Part shown: positions 9,806-20,600 of the stretch, piece after piece
How positions within the stretch are numbered: the first letter of the stretch is position 1
How the letters are laid out: every line of letters starts with the position of its first letter
Origin: Gammaproteobacteria bacterium
GTDB taxonomy: Bacteria > Pseudomonadota > Gammaproteobacteria > Xanthomonadales > Marinicellaceae
DNA: 64,000 nucleotides
Direction of reading: 5' to 3'
NCBI GenBank assembly: GCA_030430025.1
Contig: JAUIGR010000009.1
Location: forward strand, 1-64,000
Notes under the pieces: generated by a model
Told to the model about the DNA's origin: nothing
The model's input: only the letters and a program-made list of their open reading frames with translations
Database searches by the model: none
Translations under genes and position numbers: made by a program

Positions 9806-11001
9806 GAGAACATTTTCCAGGATTAAACCAAAGGGTTCATGGTAAGCCTTTGGTATATTTCGATAATGCAGCGACTGCTCAAAGGCCACAAGCTGTGATT
9901 GATGCCATCAATGATTATTATATCAACCATAATGCCAATGTTCATCGTGGTGTTCATTTTCTGAGCGAATCAGCGACTGATCTTTATGAAAATGCTCGGC
10001 TATCTCTGGCTAAGTTACTGAATGCACCTTCACCGAAAAATTTAATTTTTGTTCGAGGCTGTACCGAGGCGATCAATCTGGTTGCACAAACTTTTGTCAG
10101 ATCTAAAATCAAAGCTGGCGATGAAATTTTAATTTCTCATTTGGAACATCACTCCAACATTGTGCCCTGGCAAATTTTGCGAGAACAAACAGGTGCTGTT
10201 TTGAAGGTCATTCCAATGAACGAACAAGGTGAGTTGAATCTTGAGTCAATTGATGAATTAATTACAGAAAAGACTGCGTTTATGTCTGTTGTCCATGTGT
10301 CGAATGCCTTGGGCACAATTAATCCGGTTAAAACACTGATAGCAAAAGCCAAAGAAGCTGGTATTCCAGTCATGCTCGATGGAGCTCAGGCAGTACCACA
10401 TTTGAAAGTAGATGTTCAGGATTTGGACTGTGATTTTTATACCGTATCTGGTCATAAAATGTATGGGCCAACGGGTTCTGGTATTTTGTATGGTAAAGCC
10501 GAGCATTTGGAGGAGATGCCACCTTACCAAGGAGGAGGGGAAATGATCAGTAAGGTGACATTTGACCACACTGTCTATAATGCTGTTCCTGCTAAATTTG
10601 AAGCAGGGACTCCAAATATTGCTGGTGGTATTGGATTGGGTGCTGCTGCTGAATTTATGATGACAATAGGCATGGATAAAATAGCACAAAGAGATTCAGA
10701 GTTGAGGGTTTATACAGAGCTGGCACTAAAACAAGTTCCCGGTTTGAAACTGATTGGAACTGCAGCAGAAAAATCACCTGTATTTTCATTTGTCATTGAA
10801 GGTATTCATGCCCATGACGTTGGTACCATTATTGACCATTACGGTGTTGCTATTCGTACTGGTCATCACTGTACCATGCCTATTTTTCAATATTATGGGC
10901 TGGCTGGTTCTTGCCGAGCTTCTCTGGCATTCTATAATACTGAGCAAGAGGTTGATGTTTTGGTTGACTCGTTAATAAAAGCCAGAAAAATGTTTGAATG
11001 A
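9799..11001 (+). CDS. sufS: Cysteine desulfurase SufS
   Basis: This is a group II cysteine desulfurase that takes sulfur from L-cysteine for the scaffold. The PLP lysine is K220 in S-G-H-K-M-Y-G-P-T-G, and the catalytic persulfide cysteine is C358 in R-T-G-H-H-C-T-M-P. The N-terminal Y-F-D-N-A-A-T-A-Q-R-P and the 400-residue length are typical. The start overlaps sufD (ATGTTGA). The downstream SufU-like protein and the distant SufE (45111-45521) are both possible sulfur acceptors, and the sequence alone does not say which is preferred. Confidence 0.97.
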   Translation: MLREHFPGLNQRVHGKPLVYFDNAATAQRPQAVIDAINDYYINHNANVHRGVHFLSESATDLYENARLSLAKLLNAPSPKNLIFVRGCTEAINLVAQTFVRSKIKAGDEILISHLEHHSNIVPWQILREQTGAVLKVIPMNEQGELNLESIDELITEKTAFMSVVHVSNALGTINPVKTLIAKAKEAGIPVMLDGAQAVPHLKVDVQDLDCDFYTVSGHKMYGPTGSGILYGKAEHLEEMPPYQGGGEMISKVTFDHTVYNAVPAKFEAGTPNIAGGIGLGAAAEFMMTIGMDKIAQRDSELRVYTELALKQVPGLKLIGTAAEKSPVFSFVIEGIHAHDVGTIIDHYGVAIRTGHHCTMPIFQYYGLAGSCRASLAFYNTEQEVDVLVDSLIKARKMFE

Positions 11002-11005
11002 GTCG

Positions 11006-11452
11006 ATGACAGAACTTTCTAAACTTTATAAGCAAACCATATTAGAGCACAATAGGCACCCTCGTAATTATGGAAAACCACAAGAATGTACACATCAAGC
11101 TGAAGGTTTGAATGCGATTTGTGGCGATCAAGTCAATGTTTATTTAACTATTGAGAATGACATCATAGCAGCCATTAATTATGATGGTGAAAGTTGTGCA
11201 ATTTCAATGGCTTCTGCTTCAATGATGACAGAGTTTATTAAGGGGAGGAGTGTGCCTGATGCATTACAGAAATTTGATCTTTTTTGCAAACTCATGAACA
11301 AAAATGGTGATGTCGATCATATAGAGTCGCTTGAAAAAATCAATACTTTAGTCACCGTTAAAAAATTTCCTTCAAGGATTAAATCGGCAACCTTATGTTG
11401 GCACGCAATGGCTGCAGCGATCCAAGGAGTGCCAAACGCAACAACAGAATAG
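11006..11452 (+). CDS. sufU: SufU-like sulfur-transfer or scaffold protein with a shifted third cysteine
   Basis: This NifU-N/IscU-fold protein has the SufU-type insertion before the last ligand helix (148 residues). In known SufU proteins a zinc site is formed by Cys-x-Asp, a second Cys, and a third Cys in a K-C-A-T-L segment. Here C39 and D41 (I-C-G-D-Q) and C64 (E-S-C-A-I-S-M) are present. The third position is serine (S127 in K-S-A-T-L), and a cysteine appears four residues later (C131 in L-C-W-H). The ATG at 11006 lies 4 nt after the sufS stop; a TTG at 10994 is in frame but less likely. It probably works with SufS. Confidence 0.9.
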   Translation: MTELSKLYKQTILEHNRHPRNYGKPQECTHQAEGLNAICGDQVNVYLTIENDIIAAINYDGESCAISMASASMMTEFIKGRSVPDALQKFDLFCKLMNKNGDVDHIESLEKINTLVTVKKFPSRIKSATLCWHAMAAAIQGVPNATTE

Positions 11453-11456
11453 AGTT

Positions 11457-12248
11457 ATGGAACCGAGTCAACAGTTTAGTTTCGAAGATGGACAGCAATG
11501 GTTGTTCCAAGGGTGGTATTTGCTGAAAAATTTCTTTGGTTTGCTGCTTCTGGTTTTGTTGTTTTTAGGGTTATGTTATTCTCAACTCATTCAAATGCCT
11601 GAATGGTTGTTTTTTGTTCTTGTGGGACTATTCAGTCCTATAGTTACTGCAGGTCTTTCCAATGCTTGTTATGTGGCTAAACGTGTTGGAGTGGGCGGAC
11701 GTTTGGTCCACATTACTGATTTTTTGGCTGGTTTTAAAAAGAACATGGTGGTGCTATTGCAGTTAGGTCTGGTTTTGGCGGTTTTTTCACTGACGACACA
11801 GTGGATAACTAACATTGCTTTAGATCAGTTAGGCATTGATTTATCTGATGATTTGCCAATGGAAGCGTTATTAAAAAATACACTAATGGCGCAAGTAATT
11901 TCTACAGTTATATCGATTCCTTTATTGGTTTTGACTATTTTTGCTCCTCAACTGGTTTTTTTTCACAATCAGGATCTTTTAGGTGCATTAAAGAGCAGTT
12001 ATTATGGCTTTATAGCGGCTTGGCGTGCATTGTTGATGATGGGTCTATTGATTGTTGCTGTTGTTTTCGTGGTGGCTTTGATCGGTAGTTATTTTGCAAT
12101 GTTAACAAAAGATTTGGCGTCGTTATTGGCAATTGCTGGATTTATATTGATTTTTGCCACTAACATTTGTGCGCAATTCATTGCCTTTGATGCACTATTT
12201 CCAATCGATTCTGAAAATCAGGATACCCAGGTTCATGAAATCATTTGA
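11457..12248 (+). CDS. Integral membrane protein, BPSS1780-like
   Basis: The 263-residue protein has an N-terminal G-x-x-W-L-F-x-G-W-x-L motif and about six hydrophobic segments (roughly residues 22-44, 48-70, 98-118, 140-168, 188-214 and 220-244). This pattern resembles the BPSS1780 family of bacterial inner-membrane proteins, whose function is not established. It begins 4 nt after the sufU-like stop and is probably co-transcribed with the SUF genes, though no iron or sulfur motif is visible. The membrane nature is confident; the family name is tentative. Confidence 0.75.
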   Translation: MEPSQQFSFEDGQQWLFQGWYLLKNFFGLLLLVLLFLGLCYSQLIQMPEWLFFVLVGLFSPIVTAGLSNACYVAKRVGVGGRLVHITDFLAGFKKNMVVLLQLGLVLAVFSLTTQWITNIALDQLGIDLSDDLPMEALLKNTLMAQVISTVISIPLLVLTIFAPQLVFFHNQDLLGALKSSYYGFIAAWRALLMMGLLIVAVVFVVALIGSYFAMLTKDLASLLAIAGFILIFATNICAQFIAFDALFPIDSENQDTQVHEII

Positions 12249-12329
12249 TTTTTTTGCTGTGCTTCAAATAAGGGGTAAGCCATGGGATAATAACTCAAAA
12301 ATAAAGTATGATTGCAAATGAGATAATAG

Positions 12330-12355
12330 CTACAGTATGGAGATCGCTCCTGTAG
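12330..12355. other. Imperfect hairpin in the parE leader region
   Basis: In the 190-nt gap before parE the sequence can fold as C-T-A-C-A ... G-G-A-G-A-T-C-G-C-T-C-C ... T-G-T-A-G, an imperfect stem with a 4-nt bulge. No T-run follows, so it is not a terminator. It could be part of a leader or operator. Nothing else distinctive was seen in 12249-12438. Confidence 0.3.
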
Positions 12356-12438
12356 TACCATGATGTAGTTACTAACGAAGTGAATAAATCGTCCAAAGTC
12401 GATTCATGAAAATGCCTATAGGGTGAGTGGAATATTAA

Positions 12439-14322
12439 ATGACAAGATCTTATCAAGCCTCCGATATTGAAGTCCTTTCTGGTTTAGATCCAGTTAAGCG
12501 CCGCCCAGGCATGTATACCGAGACGAATCGACCGAATCACTTGATTCAGGAAGTCGTCGATAATTCAGTAGATGAAGCACTTGAAGGATATGCCAATAAA
12601 ATTACTGTGGCTCTTCACCAGGACGGCAGTTTTGAAGTGACCGACAATGGTCGAGGTATGCCTGTAGATATCCATCAACAACATGGTGTTTCTGGTGTTG
12701 AGTTGATTTTGTCTAAATTGCATGCAGGCGGTAAATTTTCAGATAAAAATTATACTTTTTCTGGGGGGTTGCATGGGGTGGGCGTATCTGTAGTGAATGC
12801 TTTAAGTGAACGTTTGGATGTTTGGATAAAAAGGGAGGGTAAAGAGCATCATATTGCTTTTGAGCATGGAGACAAAGTTCAAGAATTGGAAGTTGTAGGG
12901 CAGGTAGGTCAAAAAAATACCGGTACCCGAGTTCATTTTAAACCTGCCCCGGATTATTTTGACACGATAAAAGTAGGTATTAAAAAGCTCAAACATTTGT
13001 TGAAAGCCAAAGCCGTATTATGTCCCGGATTAGAAGTTAAGTTTATAGATCTAAATACAGAAGAAACCATTGTTTGGCAGTTTGATGATGGATTGAGGCA
13101 ATACCTGACTGATGAAATAGGCGATCAAGAAAAACTTCCAGAGGATGCTTTTGTGGGTGCTCAAATGGATGACGAGTTTGCTGTTGATTGGGCATTGGCT
13201 TGGCTACCTCAGGGTGAATTGGTTACGGAGAGCTATGTGAATTTAATTCCCACGATACAGGGTGGTACACATGTCAACGGTTTACGAAGTGGTTTAACAG
13301 AGGCGGTCCGATCTTTTGCTGATAGTCATCATTTATTACCCAGAGGAGTGAAGTTAACACCTGACGATGTTTGGGATAGAGTAGCCTATGTACTGTCTGC
13401 TAAAATGAAAGATCCTCAATTTTCTGGCCAAACCAAAGAACGCTTGTCTTCAAGAGCGATTGCATCTTATATTTCCACGACAATCAAGGATGCTACTATA
13501 TTATGGTTTTCCCAGCATGTAGATGATGCTGAAAAAATTGCATTATTGGCTATCAGTAATGCGCAGAGCAGAATGCGCAAAGCCAAAAAAGTAGTTCGTA
13601 AGAAGGTGACCACAGGGCCCGCATTGCCGGGTAAGTTAGCTGACTGTAGTGGGGATGATCCTATGCTGGGGGAATTGTTTCTTGTTGAGGGTGATTCTGC
13701 TGGAGGATCAGCCAAACAAGCCAGAGACAGAGAATTTCAGGCTATTATGCCATTACGGGGCAAAATATTGAATTCTTGGGAAGTGGATTCAGGACATGTC
13801 ATGGCTTCACAGGAGGTGCATGATTTGGCTGTAGCTATTGGTGTTGATCCTGGTAGTTCTGATTTAGACGATTTACGATATGGGAAAATTATTATATTAG
13901 CGGACGCAGATTCGGATGGCTTGCATATCGCTACGTTGCTTTGTGCTTTGTTTTTGCGTCATTTTGAACCGGTGGTTAGGGCTGGTCATGTTTTTGTTGC
14001 AATGCCGCCGCTGTATCGAATTGATGTTGGTAAGCAAAAATTTTATGCTGTGGATGATTCTGAAAGGGAGCATTTACTACATAAAATTCAGCAAGATGGC
14101 GTTAAGGGAAAGGTCTCGGTAACACGCTTTAAAGGGTTGGGGGAAATGAATCCATCACAGTTAAGAGAAAGTGCAATTGCACCCGATACTAGGCGCTTAC
14201 TGCAATTGCAAGTTAATGCGGGTGATCAAACCCATCATATACTGGATATGCTTTTGGCTAAAAAACGTGCTGCAGATCGAAAACAGTGGTTGCAAGAAAA
14301 AGGAGATTTAGCAATAGTATGA
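12439..14322 (+). CDS. parE: DNA topoisomerase IV subunit B
   Basis: ParE is the ATPase subunit of topoisomerase IV, which decatenates daughter chromosomes. The GHKL ATP site is visible (E-V-V-D-N-S-V-D-E, D-N-G-R-G-M-P, and G-G-L-H-G-V-G near residue 110). The TOPRIM domain follows with V-E-G-D-S-A-G-G-S-A-K and the metal motif D-A-D-S-D-G-L-H-I, where serine replaces the valine of gyrase as is usual in ParE. The 627 residues match gammaproteobacterial ParE and not the longer GyrB. The partner parC is not in the window. The ATG has only weak Shine-Dalgarno context. Confidence 0.96.
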   Translation: MTRSYQASDIEVLSGLDPVKRRPGMYTETNRPNHLIQEVVDNSVDEALEGYANKITVALHQDGSFEVTDNGRGMPVDIHQQHGVSGVELILSKLHAGGKFSDKNYTFSGGLHGVGVSVVNALSERLDVWIKREGKEHHIAFEHGDKVQELEVVGQVGQKNTGTRVHFKPAPDYFDTIKVGIKKLKHLLKAKAVLCPGLEVKFIDLNTEETIVWQFDDGLRQYLTDEIGDQEKLPEDAFVGAQMDDEFAVDWALAWLPQGELVTESYVNLIPTIQGGTHVNGLRSGLTEAVRSFADSHHLLPRGVKLTPDDVWDRVAYVLSAKMKDPQFSGQTKERLSSRAIASYISTTIKDATILWFSQHVDDAEKIALLAISNAQSRMRKAKKVVRKKVTTGPALPGKLADCSGDDPMLGELFLVEGDSAGGSAKQARDREFQAIMPLRGKILNSWEVDSGHVMASQEVHDLAVAIGVDPGSSDLDDLRYGKIIILADADSDGLHIATLLCALFLRHFEPVVRAGHVFVAMPPLYRIDVGKQKFYAVDDSEREHLLHKIQQDGVKGKVSVTRFKGLGEMNPSQLRESAIAPDTRRLLQLQVNAGDQTHHILDMLLAKKRAADRKQWLQEKGDLAIV

Positions 14323-14376
14323 TTTTTCGTAAAAACTACATGTTATGATTGATCTTCGGTGTATAATGAAAAGAAA

Positions 14377-16605
14377 ATGCAAAAACAACCATCAGATTTT
14401 TTGATACGAATTAAGGACTCTGAAAGTACCGCGCTCTATTTGTCGTTCTGTTTTTTTGTCGTTGCCGTTATCATCAGCGCCCTTGTCAGCCGTTCCCAAA
14501 ATGGTTTATTGGATCGCGCCATAGCTACAAAAGCAGAACATACAAAAACAATTGTTTTGAAAAATGCATCTATGCTGGCAAGCGCACTTAATCGGATGGG
14601 GAGTAGATGGCAAATAAACCGTCGAACCAATGAGCAAGTTTGGCGATCAGATGCAGCTAATTATTTACGTGATTTATCTGGTATTGAAGCGCTTTGGTGG
14701 GTTGATGGTTCATTTAAAAACCGTTGGATTGTTAGTGCTGAAAATAGTGATGTTGACATCGATGATAGCTATTTAAGTCACATCGATTTAACACAACAGT
14801 TGGAAAAGTATGATTCTTTGCATGAGCCACAATTTTCTCCAGTGGTTCAGTTGTCTGACGATAAGTTCGTAGTGTACATATTGCAGCCATTGACTGTAGA
14901 TGACCAGTTTGATGGTTTTTTTGTGTCAAGAATCAATATCAACGAGTTTTTGTTAAATATTTTAGGTGATGCTGCGCTCAGTGGGTTCATGACTAAAGTA
15001 ATGGCGGATGATCTTACCGTTTTTGATGATACTACTGATATAAATTACTCTAGAGCACAATATAGTTTTTCTTTGGATATGGATGATGATCAGGCAGGAT
15101 GGACGTTTATTGTTTATCCATCGTCGATGGTCTATCATTTATTTAAGACACCCTTACCTTATATTATTACTTCATCAGGATTGTTGATCGGTTTTTTGTT
15201 GTATAGCGTGATGGTCTCTAGGATTAGGGCCAAAGCCCAGACCAACCATTTAACAAAAGAAATCAGTGAGAAAAAGGTCGTTCAATCTAGATTACAACAT
15301 ATGGTTAACCATGATCCTCTCACACATCTGCCTAACAGGGCATATCTCAATATATACTTAGATAATAAAATTAAAGAATGTCAGAGCTTACGCAAACAGC
15401 TTGCTGTGATTATTTTGGATGTTGATTACTTCAAAGACATCAATGATTGTTGGGGGCATGGTATAGGTGATCGCATTTTAAAAGCTGTTGCATCAAGACT
15501 GGATGCTTCACTAAACAGAGAACAACTATTAGCAAGAATGGATGGTAATGAGTTTGTGATATGTATGGATGGGAAGTTAATCAAAGAAAGTATGTTTATT
15601 CATGCAGACGATCTATTGAAATCATTGAGGAAATCATTTCAAATTGATGGTAAAACCATCAGATTGACCGCAAGTATTGGTATCGCTTATCTTGGTGAGC
15701 ATGCGAATAATGTCAGCGAATTGATTTCAAAGGCCAGTGCGGCTTGTTATGATGCCAAAAAAATGGGTCGTGATACATACGCCATTTATGATAATAAGAT
15801 CAGTCGCGAATTGGTTAATCGAAGCCAAATCATCAAAGAAATAAATAAGGCGTTGAATAATGGTGAGTTTGAGATGATGCTTCAACCTCGTCATAATGTG
15901 CGTTCTGGAAAGATGGTGAGTGCAGAAGCGTTGGTTAGATGGCGTAAAGGAAAAGAAGTGATTCCTCCGGATTACTTTTTGGGTGTGGCTGAAGATACAG
16001 GATTGATATTAAAAATCAGTCAACAGTCTTTCTCCAAAGTATTTTCTTGTTACCATGATCTATTTAATGGCAATCCAAATGTCATGCTTTCTATTAATAT
16101 TTCTGCTAAGCAATTAGAACATCCAGATTTTCTAAATGATTTGTTTTCACTGTTGGATCAGTATGATTTTCCGTCCAACATGTTAGAGATTGAGCTGACA
16201 GAACAGGTATTGATACAAAATTTTGAAGCCAGTATGAAAACTTTAGAAATTCTGCATGAAGCAGGGATACTAATTGCAATTGATGATTTTGGAACAGGTT
16301 ATTCCTCCTTATCTTATTTGAAAAATTTTCCGGTTGATGTGCTGAAAATTGATCGTTCTTTTATTCAAGATATTCATAAAGATAAAGGCAGTGTCGAAAT
16401 TGTTCGGGCGATTATTGCTATGGGTAAAAGCTTAAAAATGGAAATAGTCGCCGAAGGTGTAGAAACCAGGGAACAACTTGAGATTTTACAACATGAAGGT
16501 TGTGACCAGGTTCAAGGTTACTACTTCAGTCGACCATTATTTGAAGAAGATTTCAAGAAACTGTTTGGTCAAAATGTTTATGGGCGTAATGCCCTAATGG
16601 ATTAA
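14377..16605 (+). CDS. Membrane sensor with degenerate GGDEF and intact EAL domain (probable c-di-GMP phosphodiesterase)
   Basis: Two transmembrane helices (about residues 16-38 and 258-280) flank a periplasmic sensor-like region. A GGDEF domain begins at D-P-L-T-H-L-P-N-R (about residue 312). Its signature reads D-G-N-E-F (bases 15541-15555) instead of G-G-D/E-E-F, so cyclase activity is doubtful. The EAL domain keeps E-A-L-V-R-W (E at about residue 517), N-I-S-A-K-Q-L, E-L-T-E, D-D-F-G-T-G-Y-S-S-L and V-A-E-G-V-E, so c-di-GMP hydrolysis is likely, perhaps with the GGDEF domain as a GTP-binding regulator. The start at 14377 is chosen over a GTG at 14359. The stop codon overlaps the convergent aldolase gene. 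Confidence 0.93.
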   Translation: MQKQPSDFLIRIKDSESTALYLSFCFFVVAVIISALVSRSQNGLLDRAIATKAEHTKTIVLKNASMLASALNRMGSRWQINRRTNEQVWRSDAANYLRDLSGIEALWWVDGSFKNRWIVSAENSDVDIDDSYLSHIDLTQQLEKYDSLHEPQFSPVVQLSDDKFVVYILQPLTVDDQFDGFFVSRININEFLLNILGDAALSGFMTKVMADDLTVFDDTTDINYSRAQYSFSLDMDDDQAGWTFIVYPSSMVYHLFKTPLPYIITSSGLLIGFLLYSVMVSRIRAKAQTNHLTKEISEKKVVQSRLQHMVNHDPLTHLPNRAYLNIYLDNKIKECQSLRKQLAVIILDVDYFKDINDCWGHGIGDRILKAVASRLDASLNREQLLARMDGNEFVICMDGKLIKESMFIHADDLLKSLRKSFQIDGKTIRLTASIGIAYLGEHANNVSELISKASAACYDAKKMGRDTYAIYDNKISRELVNRSQIIKEINKALNNGEFEMMLQPRHNVRSGKMVSAEALVRWRKGKEVIPPDYFLGVAEDTGLILKISQQSFSKVFSCYHDLFNGNPNVMLSINISAKQLEHPDFLNDLFSLLDQYDFPSNMLEIELTEQVLIQNFEASMKTLEILHEAGILIAIDDFGTGYSSLSYLKNFPVDVLKIDRSFIQDIHKDKGSVEIVRAIIAMGKSLKMEIVAEGVETREQLEILQHEGCDQVQGYYFSRPLFEEDFKKLFGQNVYGRNALMD

Positions 16606-17624
16606 TAGAGGAGCTCTATAGCTTTTACGAGTTGATTAACATCTTTTCGTTCTGTGGCATGAGAAAATACCAGGCGAATAATGTCATCAGAGTCAGGCCA
16701 TACATGAAACTCATATCCTTGTGCTTTTAATGAAAGGATTTTACTCGTTGACAAACGACAAAATACTTCGTTGGCTTCGACAGGGTGAATGAGTTCAATT
16801 TGGCTTTCAACCTGGGTGGCAAAATAATGAGCTTGTTCGTTGGCGTGTCTGGCTAACTTAATCCATAAATCATCATTCAAATAAGCGACTAACTGGGAAG
16901 TGATATAGCGCATTTTGCTAATAAGGTGACCACTTCTTTTGCGGTGTCTAAGAATTTGGGTAGTGTATTTGGGGTTGAATACCAATAATGACTCGGCCAT
17001 CATCGCCCCATTTTTTGTTGCACCAAAAGATAACAAGTCAATTCCTGATTGCCAAGTCATTTCAGCTGCTGTGCAGTTGAGTGACACCAGTGCATTAGCA
17101 AAACGTGCACCATCCATATGTAAAGCTACCTGATACTTCTCCTTGAGTTTTTTAAATGTTTTGAGTTCATCTAGTGTGTAAACAGTACCTGCCTCGGTAG
17201 ATTGAGTTAAACTGATTACTGAAGATAATACTTCATGTTCTCCATGTCTTCCTGACGATGCTAATTTTTTTTCCAAAATATCGACATCAATTTTTCCATG
17301 TTGGCCTGGTAGTGGAATAAGTTTGGCTCCACCAGTAAACATTTCTGGTGCTCCACACTCATCAGCATTTAGATGTGCAGATTCGTGACAAAATATAGCG
17401 CCGTATGGTGGGCAACAAAGTGCCATGGCAATAGAATTAGCTGCGGTGCCAGTTGCTAGGGGTAGTGTTTCGACCCAGCATTGAAACAGATTTTGGCATT
17501 GTTTATTGAATAGATTTGAATAGGAGTCATATCCGTACGATTCTTCAAATCCATGATTGGCATCAATAATCGCGCGTAAAATGGTTTCATTGACTGGTGT
17601 TTCATTGTCACTGCGAAAATTCAT
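16602..17624 (-). CDS. ltaE: Low-specificity L-threonine aldolase
   Basis: This PLP enzyme of the beta-eliminating lyase/threonine aldolase family splits L-threonine or allo-threonine into glycine and acetaldehyde. Its PLP lysine is K204 in F-G-A-T-K-N-G-A. H-M-D-G-A-R-F-A-N-A, upstream of it, is the conserved cofactor-binding segment. The 340 residues are typical. The start overlaps the end of the metal efflux gene by 17 bp, so it may be read through from the cus-type operon. The 3' end overlaps the convergent GGDEF/EAL gene by four bases (TTAA). Substrate preference cannot be read from sequence. Confidence 0.92.
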   Translation of the reverse strand: MNFRSDNETPVNETILRAIIDANHGFEESYGYDSYSNLFNKQCQNLFQCWVETLPLATGTAANSIAMALCCPPYGAIFCHESAHLNADECGAPEMFTGGAKLIPLPGQHGKIDVDILEKKLASSGRHGEHEVLSSVISLTQSTEAGTVYTLDELKTFKKLKEKYQVALHMDGARFANALVSLNCTAAEMTWQSGIDLLSFGATKNGAMMAESLLVFNPKYTTQILRHRKRSGHLISKMRYITSQLVAYLNDDLWIKLARHANEQAHYFATQVESQIELIHPVEANEVFCRLSTSKILSLKAQGYEFHVWPDSDDIIRLVFSHATERKDVNQLVKAIELLY

Positions 17625-20600
17625 AGTTATCTAGTTGTTGAGGTGGTGTTATTTTAGTGTTAATTAAATGCTGGTGCCAGAGGAAATAAATGACGGGTAG
17701 GATGAACATGGTTAATAATAAAGCACTGATCATTCCTCCGATCATTGGTGCTGCCAGACGACTCATGATTTCTGCACCCGTACCAGAAGCAGACATGATA
17801 GGAAGGAGTCCCGCTATTGTCGCCACTGTTGTCATGAGAACAGGTCTGAGCCTTGAATTAGCACCATTTAAAATGGCTAAAAACAGGTGTTTTGACTGAT
17901 TTTTTTGTTGTTCTTTTAGTTTGTTTGTTGCCTGATTTAAATAGACGAGCATAATAACAGCGGTTTCGACAGCCACACCGGACAGAGCAATCATACCCAC
18001 ATAAACAGCGACAGAAAGAGAGTAGTCCAGAAGATATAATGTCCAGATACTTCCAGTAAGTGCAAAGGGTAGAGTCAGTAAGATCACTAATATTTCTTTG
18101 ATGCTTCTAAAATTAAGATAGAGCAGCCATATAATTAAAGACAAAGTTAGGGGAATGATTGTCATCAATTTAGATTTGACTCTGTCCATATATTCATACT
18201 GTCCTGACCAATTCAATGAATAGCCATTAGGTAATTTGATTTGTTCTGGCAACCAGCTTTTTAATTCATCAACGATCTGACCTAAATTGACTCCTCTAAT
18301 GTCAATATAAACCCAACCATTAAGCCTGGCTTGTTCACTTTTTATAATGCCAGGCCCTGTTTCGATATAGATATCAGCTACTTGTGATAAGGTCAGCTGT
18401 TGACCATTGCTAGATACAATAGGTAATGATTTGAGCGCCTCCAGATTATGACGGTATGATTGTGGATAACGCAATTGTATGGGATAGCGAGCAATTCCTT
18501 CATAACTCCAGCCAATGCTTTTACCACCTACACTTGTAGCCAAATGCTGTTGTATTTGTTTTATACTGATACCGAATGATGCTGCTTTTTGACGGTTAAT
18601 ATCAACAGTGATGTAGCGTCCACCTGCCACACGTTCTGCATATACAGATAAAACACCTGGATAGTTGGTGAGTTTTTGCTCTATGGTTTGTCCGATTTGT
18701 TCAATGACTTTTAAATCAGGACCTGCAATTTTAATGCCAACAGGGGTTTTGATACCTGTCGATAACATTTCTATACGTGTTTTGATGGGCATTACCCAAG
18801 CATTACTAACGCCAGGAAATTGAATTAAATCGTCGAATTGCTTTTTGAGCAACTCAGTGGTCATGTGTGGTCGCCATTGTGACTTTGGTTTCAGTTGAAT
18901 AAAAGTTTCTATCATGGTTAATGGTGCAGGATCTGTTGCTGTATCAGCACGGCCTACTTTACCAAAAACAGTATTAACTTCAGGTACTGTTTTGATTATT
19001 TTATTGGTTTGTTGTAATAACTGACGTGCTTTGCCGATGGATATACCAGGGTAGGTTGTTGGCATGTACATGAGATCGCCTTCATCAAGAGGAGGCATGA
19101 ATTCTGAACCTAATTTCTGCCAAGGCCACCAACCCACACACAGTAAAAAAAAAGTCAAAATCAGCGTTATTTTAGGAAAAGAAAGTAGTTTTTTTAAAAT
19201 CGGTCGATACACCACAGACAGTAGTTGACTGACAGGGTTTTTGTTTTCAGGACGAATTTTTCCTCGCACGCAATACCCCATGAGTACGGGTACCAGTGTG
19301 ATCGATAAGGCAGCTGCTGCTGCCATCGCATAAGTTTTAGTAAAAGCCAGAGGAGCAAATAGCTTACCTTCTTGAGCCTCAAGTGTAAAAACCGGGAGGA
19401 AACTGATAGTGATGATGAGCAGGCTAAAGAACAGGGCAGGGCCAACCTCTGTGGCTGATTTGGCAACCAGTTGCCAGCGGTTTTGCTCCGTTATTTGGAC
19501 TTCTTCGGATTTTTTATGCATATTTTCAATCATCACAATAGCACCGTCGATCATGGCTCCAATAGCGATGGCAATGCCTCCCAGAGACATGATGTTTGCA
19601 TTCAGTCCTTGCCATTTCATAACGATGAAGGCAGTCAATATTCCAGCAGGTAAGCTGATCAGGGCAACCAAAGAAGAGCGCAGGTGAAATAAAAATACCA
19701 GACAGACTAGTGCTACCATTAATAATTCGCTTAATAATTTTTGCCATAAACTGTCAATGGCATCATCAATCAGTTGACTGCGGTCATATACGGTAACAAT
19801 CTCTATCCCTTGAGGTAGCCCTTTAGCCAATGTTGCTAGTTTGGTTTTAACTGCGGTGATGGTCTGCTTGGCATTTTCTCCATAACGCATGACCACAATG
19901 CCACCAACAGTTTCACCTTCTCCATTAAGTTCTACCAGTCCGCGGCGCATTTGAGGACCCAGCCGAATCTCCGCGACATCTTTTAGTAGCAAAGGCGTGT
20001 TTTGTTGATTAATACCAAGTGGTATCGATTTTAGATCTTCAATATCATCGATATAACCCGTCGCTCTAATCATATATTCAGCTTCAGCCATTTCAATCAC
20101 TGAAGCGCCAACTTCTTGATTAGCATGTTGGATAGCTGTTTCAATTAAGCTCAAGGGAATGCCCAAAGCTTTAAGCTTTTGTGGATTGGGAATAACTTGA
20201 TATTGTTTAACCATTCCTCCAGCAGTAGCTATTTCAGCTACGCCAGGCACTGATTGAAGTTCATATGATAAATACCAGTCTTGTAATGATCTTAATTCGC
20301 TTAAATCGTGCTGCCCGGTAGTATCTTTGAGTGCATACATATAAATCCAGCCAACACCCGTAGCATCTGGTCCCAATTGGGTTTGTGCAGTAGGTGGTAA
20401 TTGACTGCTGGCTTGGTTTAGGTATTCTTGAACTCGGGCTCTTGCCCAATAGATGTCAGTTCCTTCTTCAAAAATCACATAAATAAAAGCATCACCAAAA
20501 AAAGAAAAGCCACGTACCGTTTTTGCTTTGGGTACAGCCAATAGGGTGCTGGTCAGTGGGTAGGTGATCTGGTCCTGTACTACCTGAGGTGCCTGTCCTG

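Noticed and set aside
10258-10689. 143-codon minus-strand frame opposite sufS
   Set aside because: It lies wholly inside a conserved, well-supported gene, and its translation looks random with no ribosome site.
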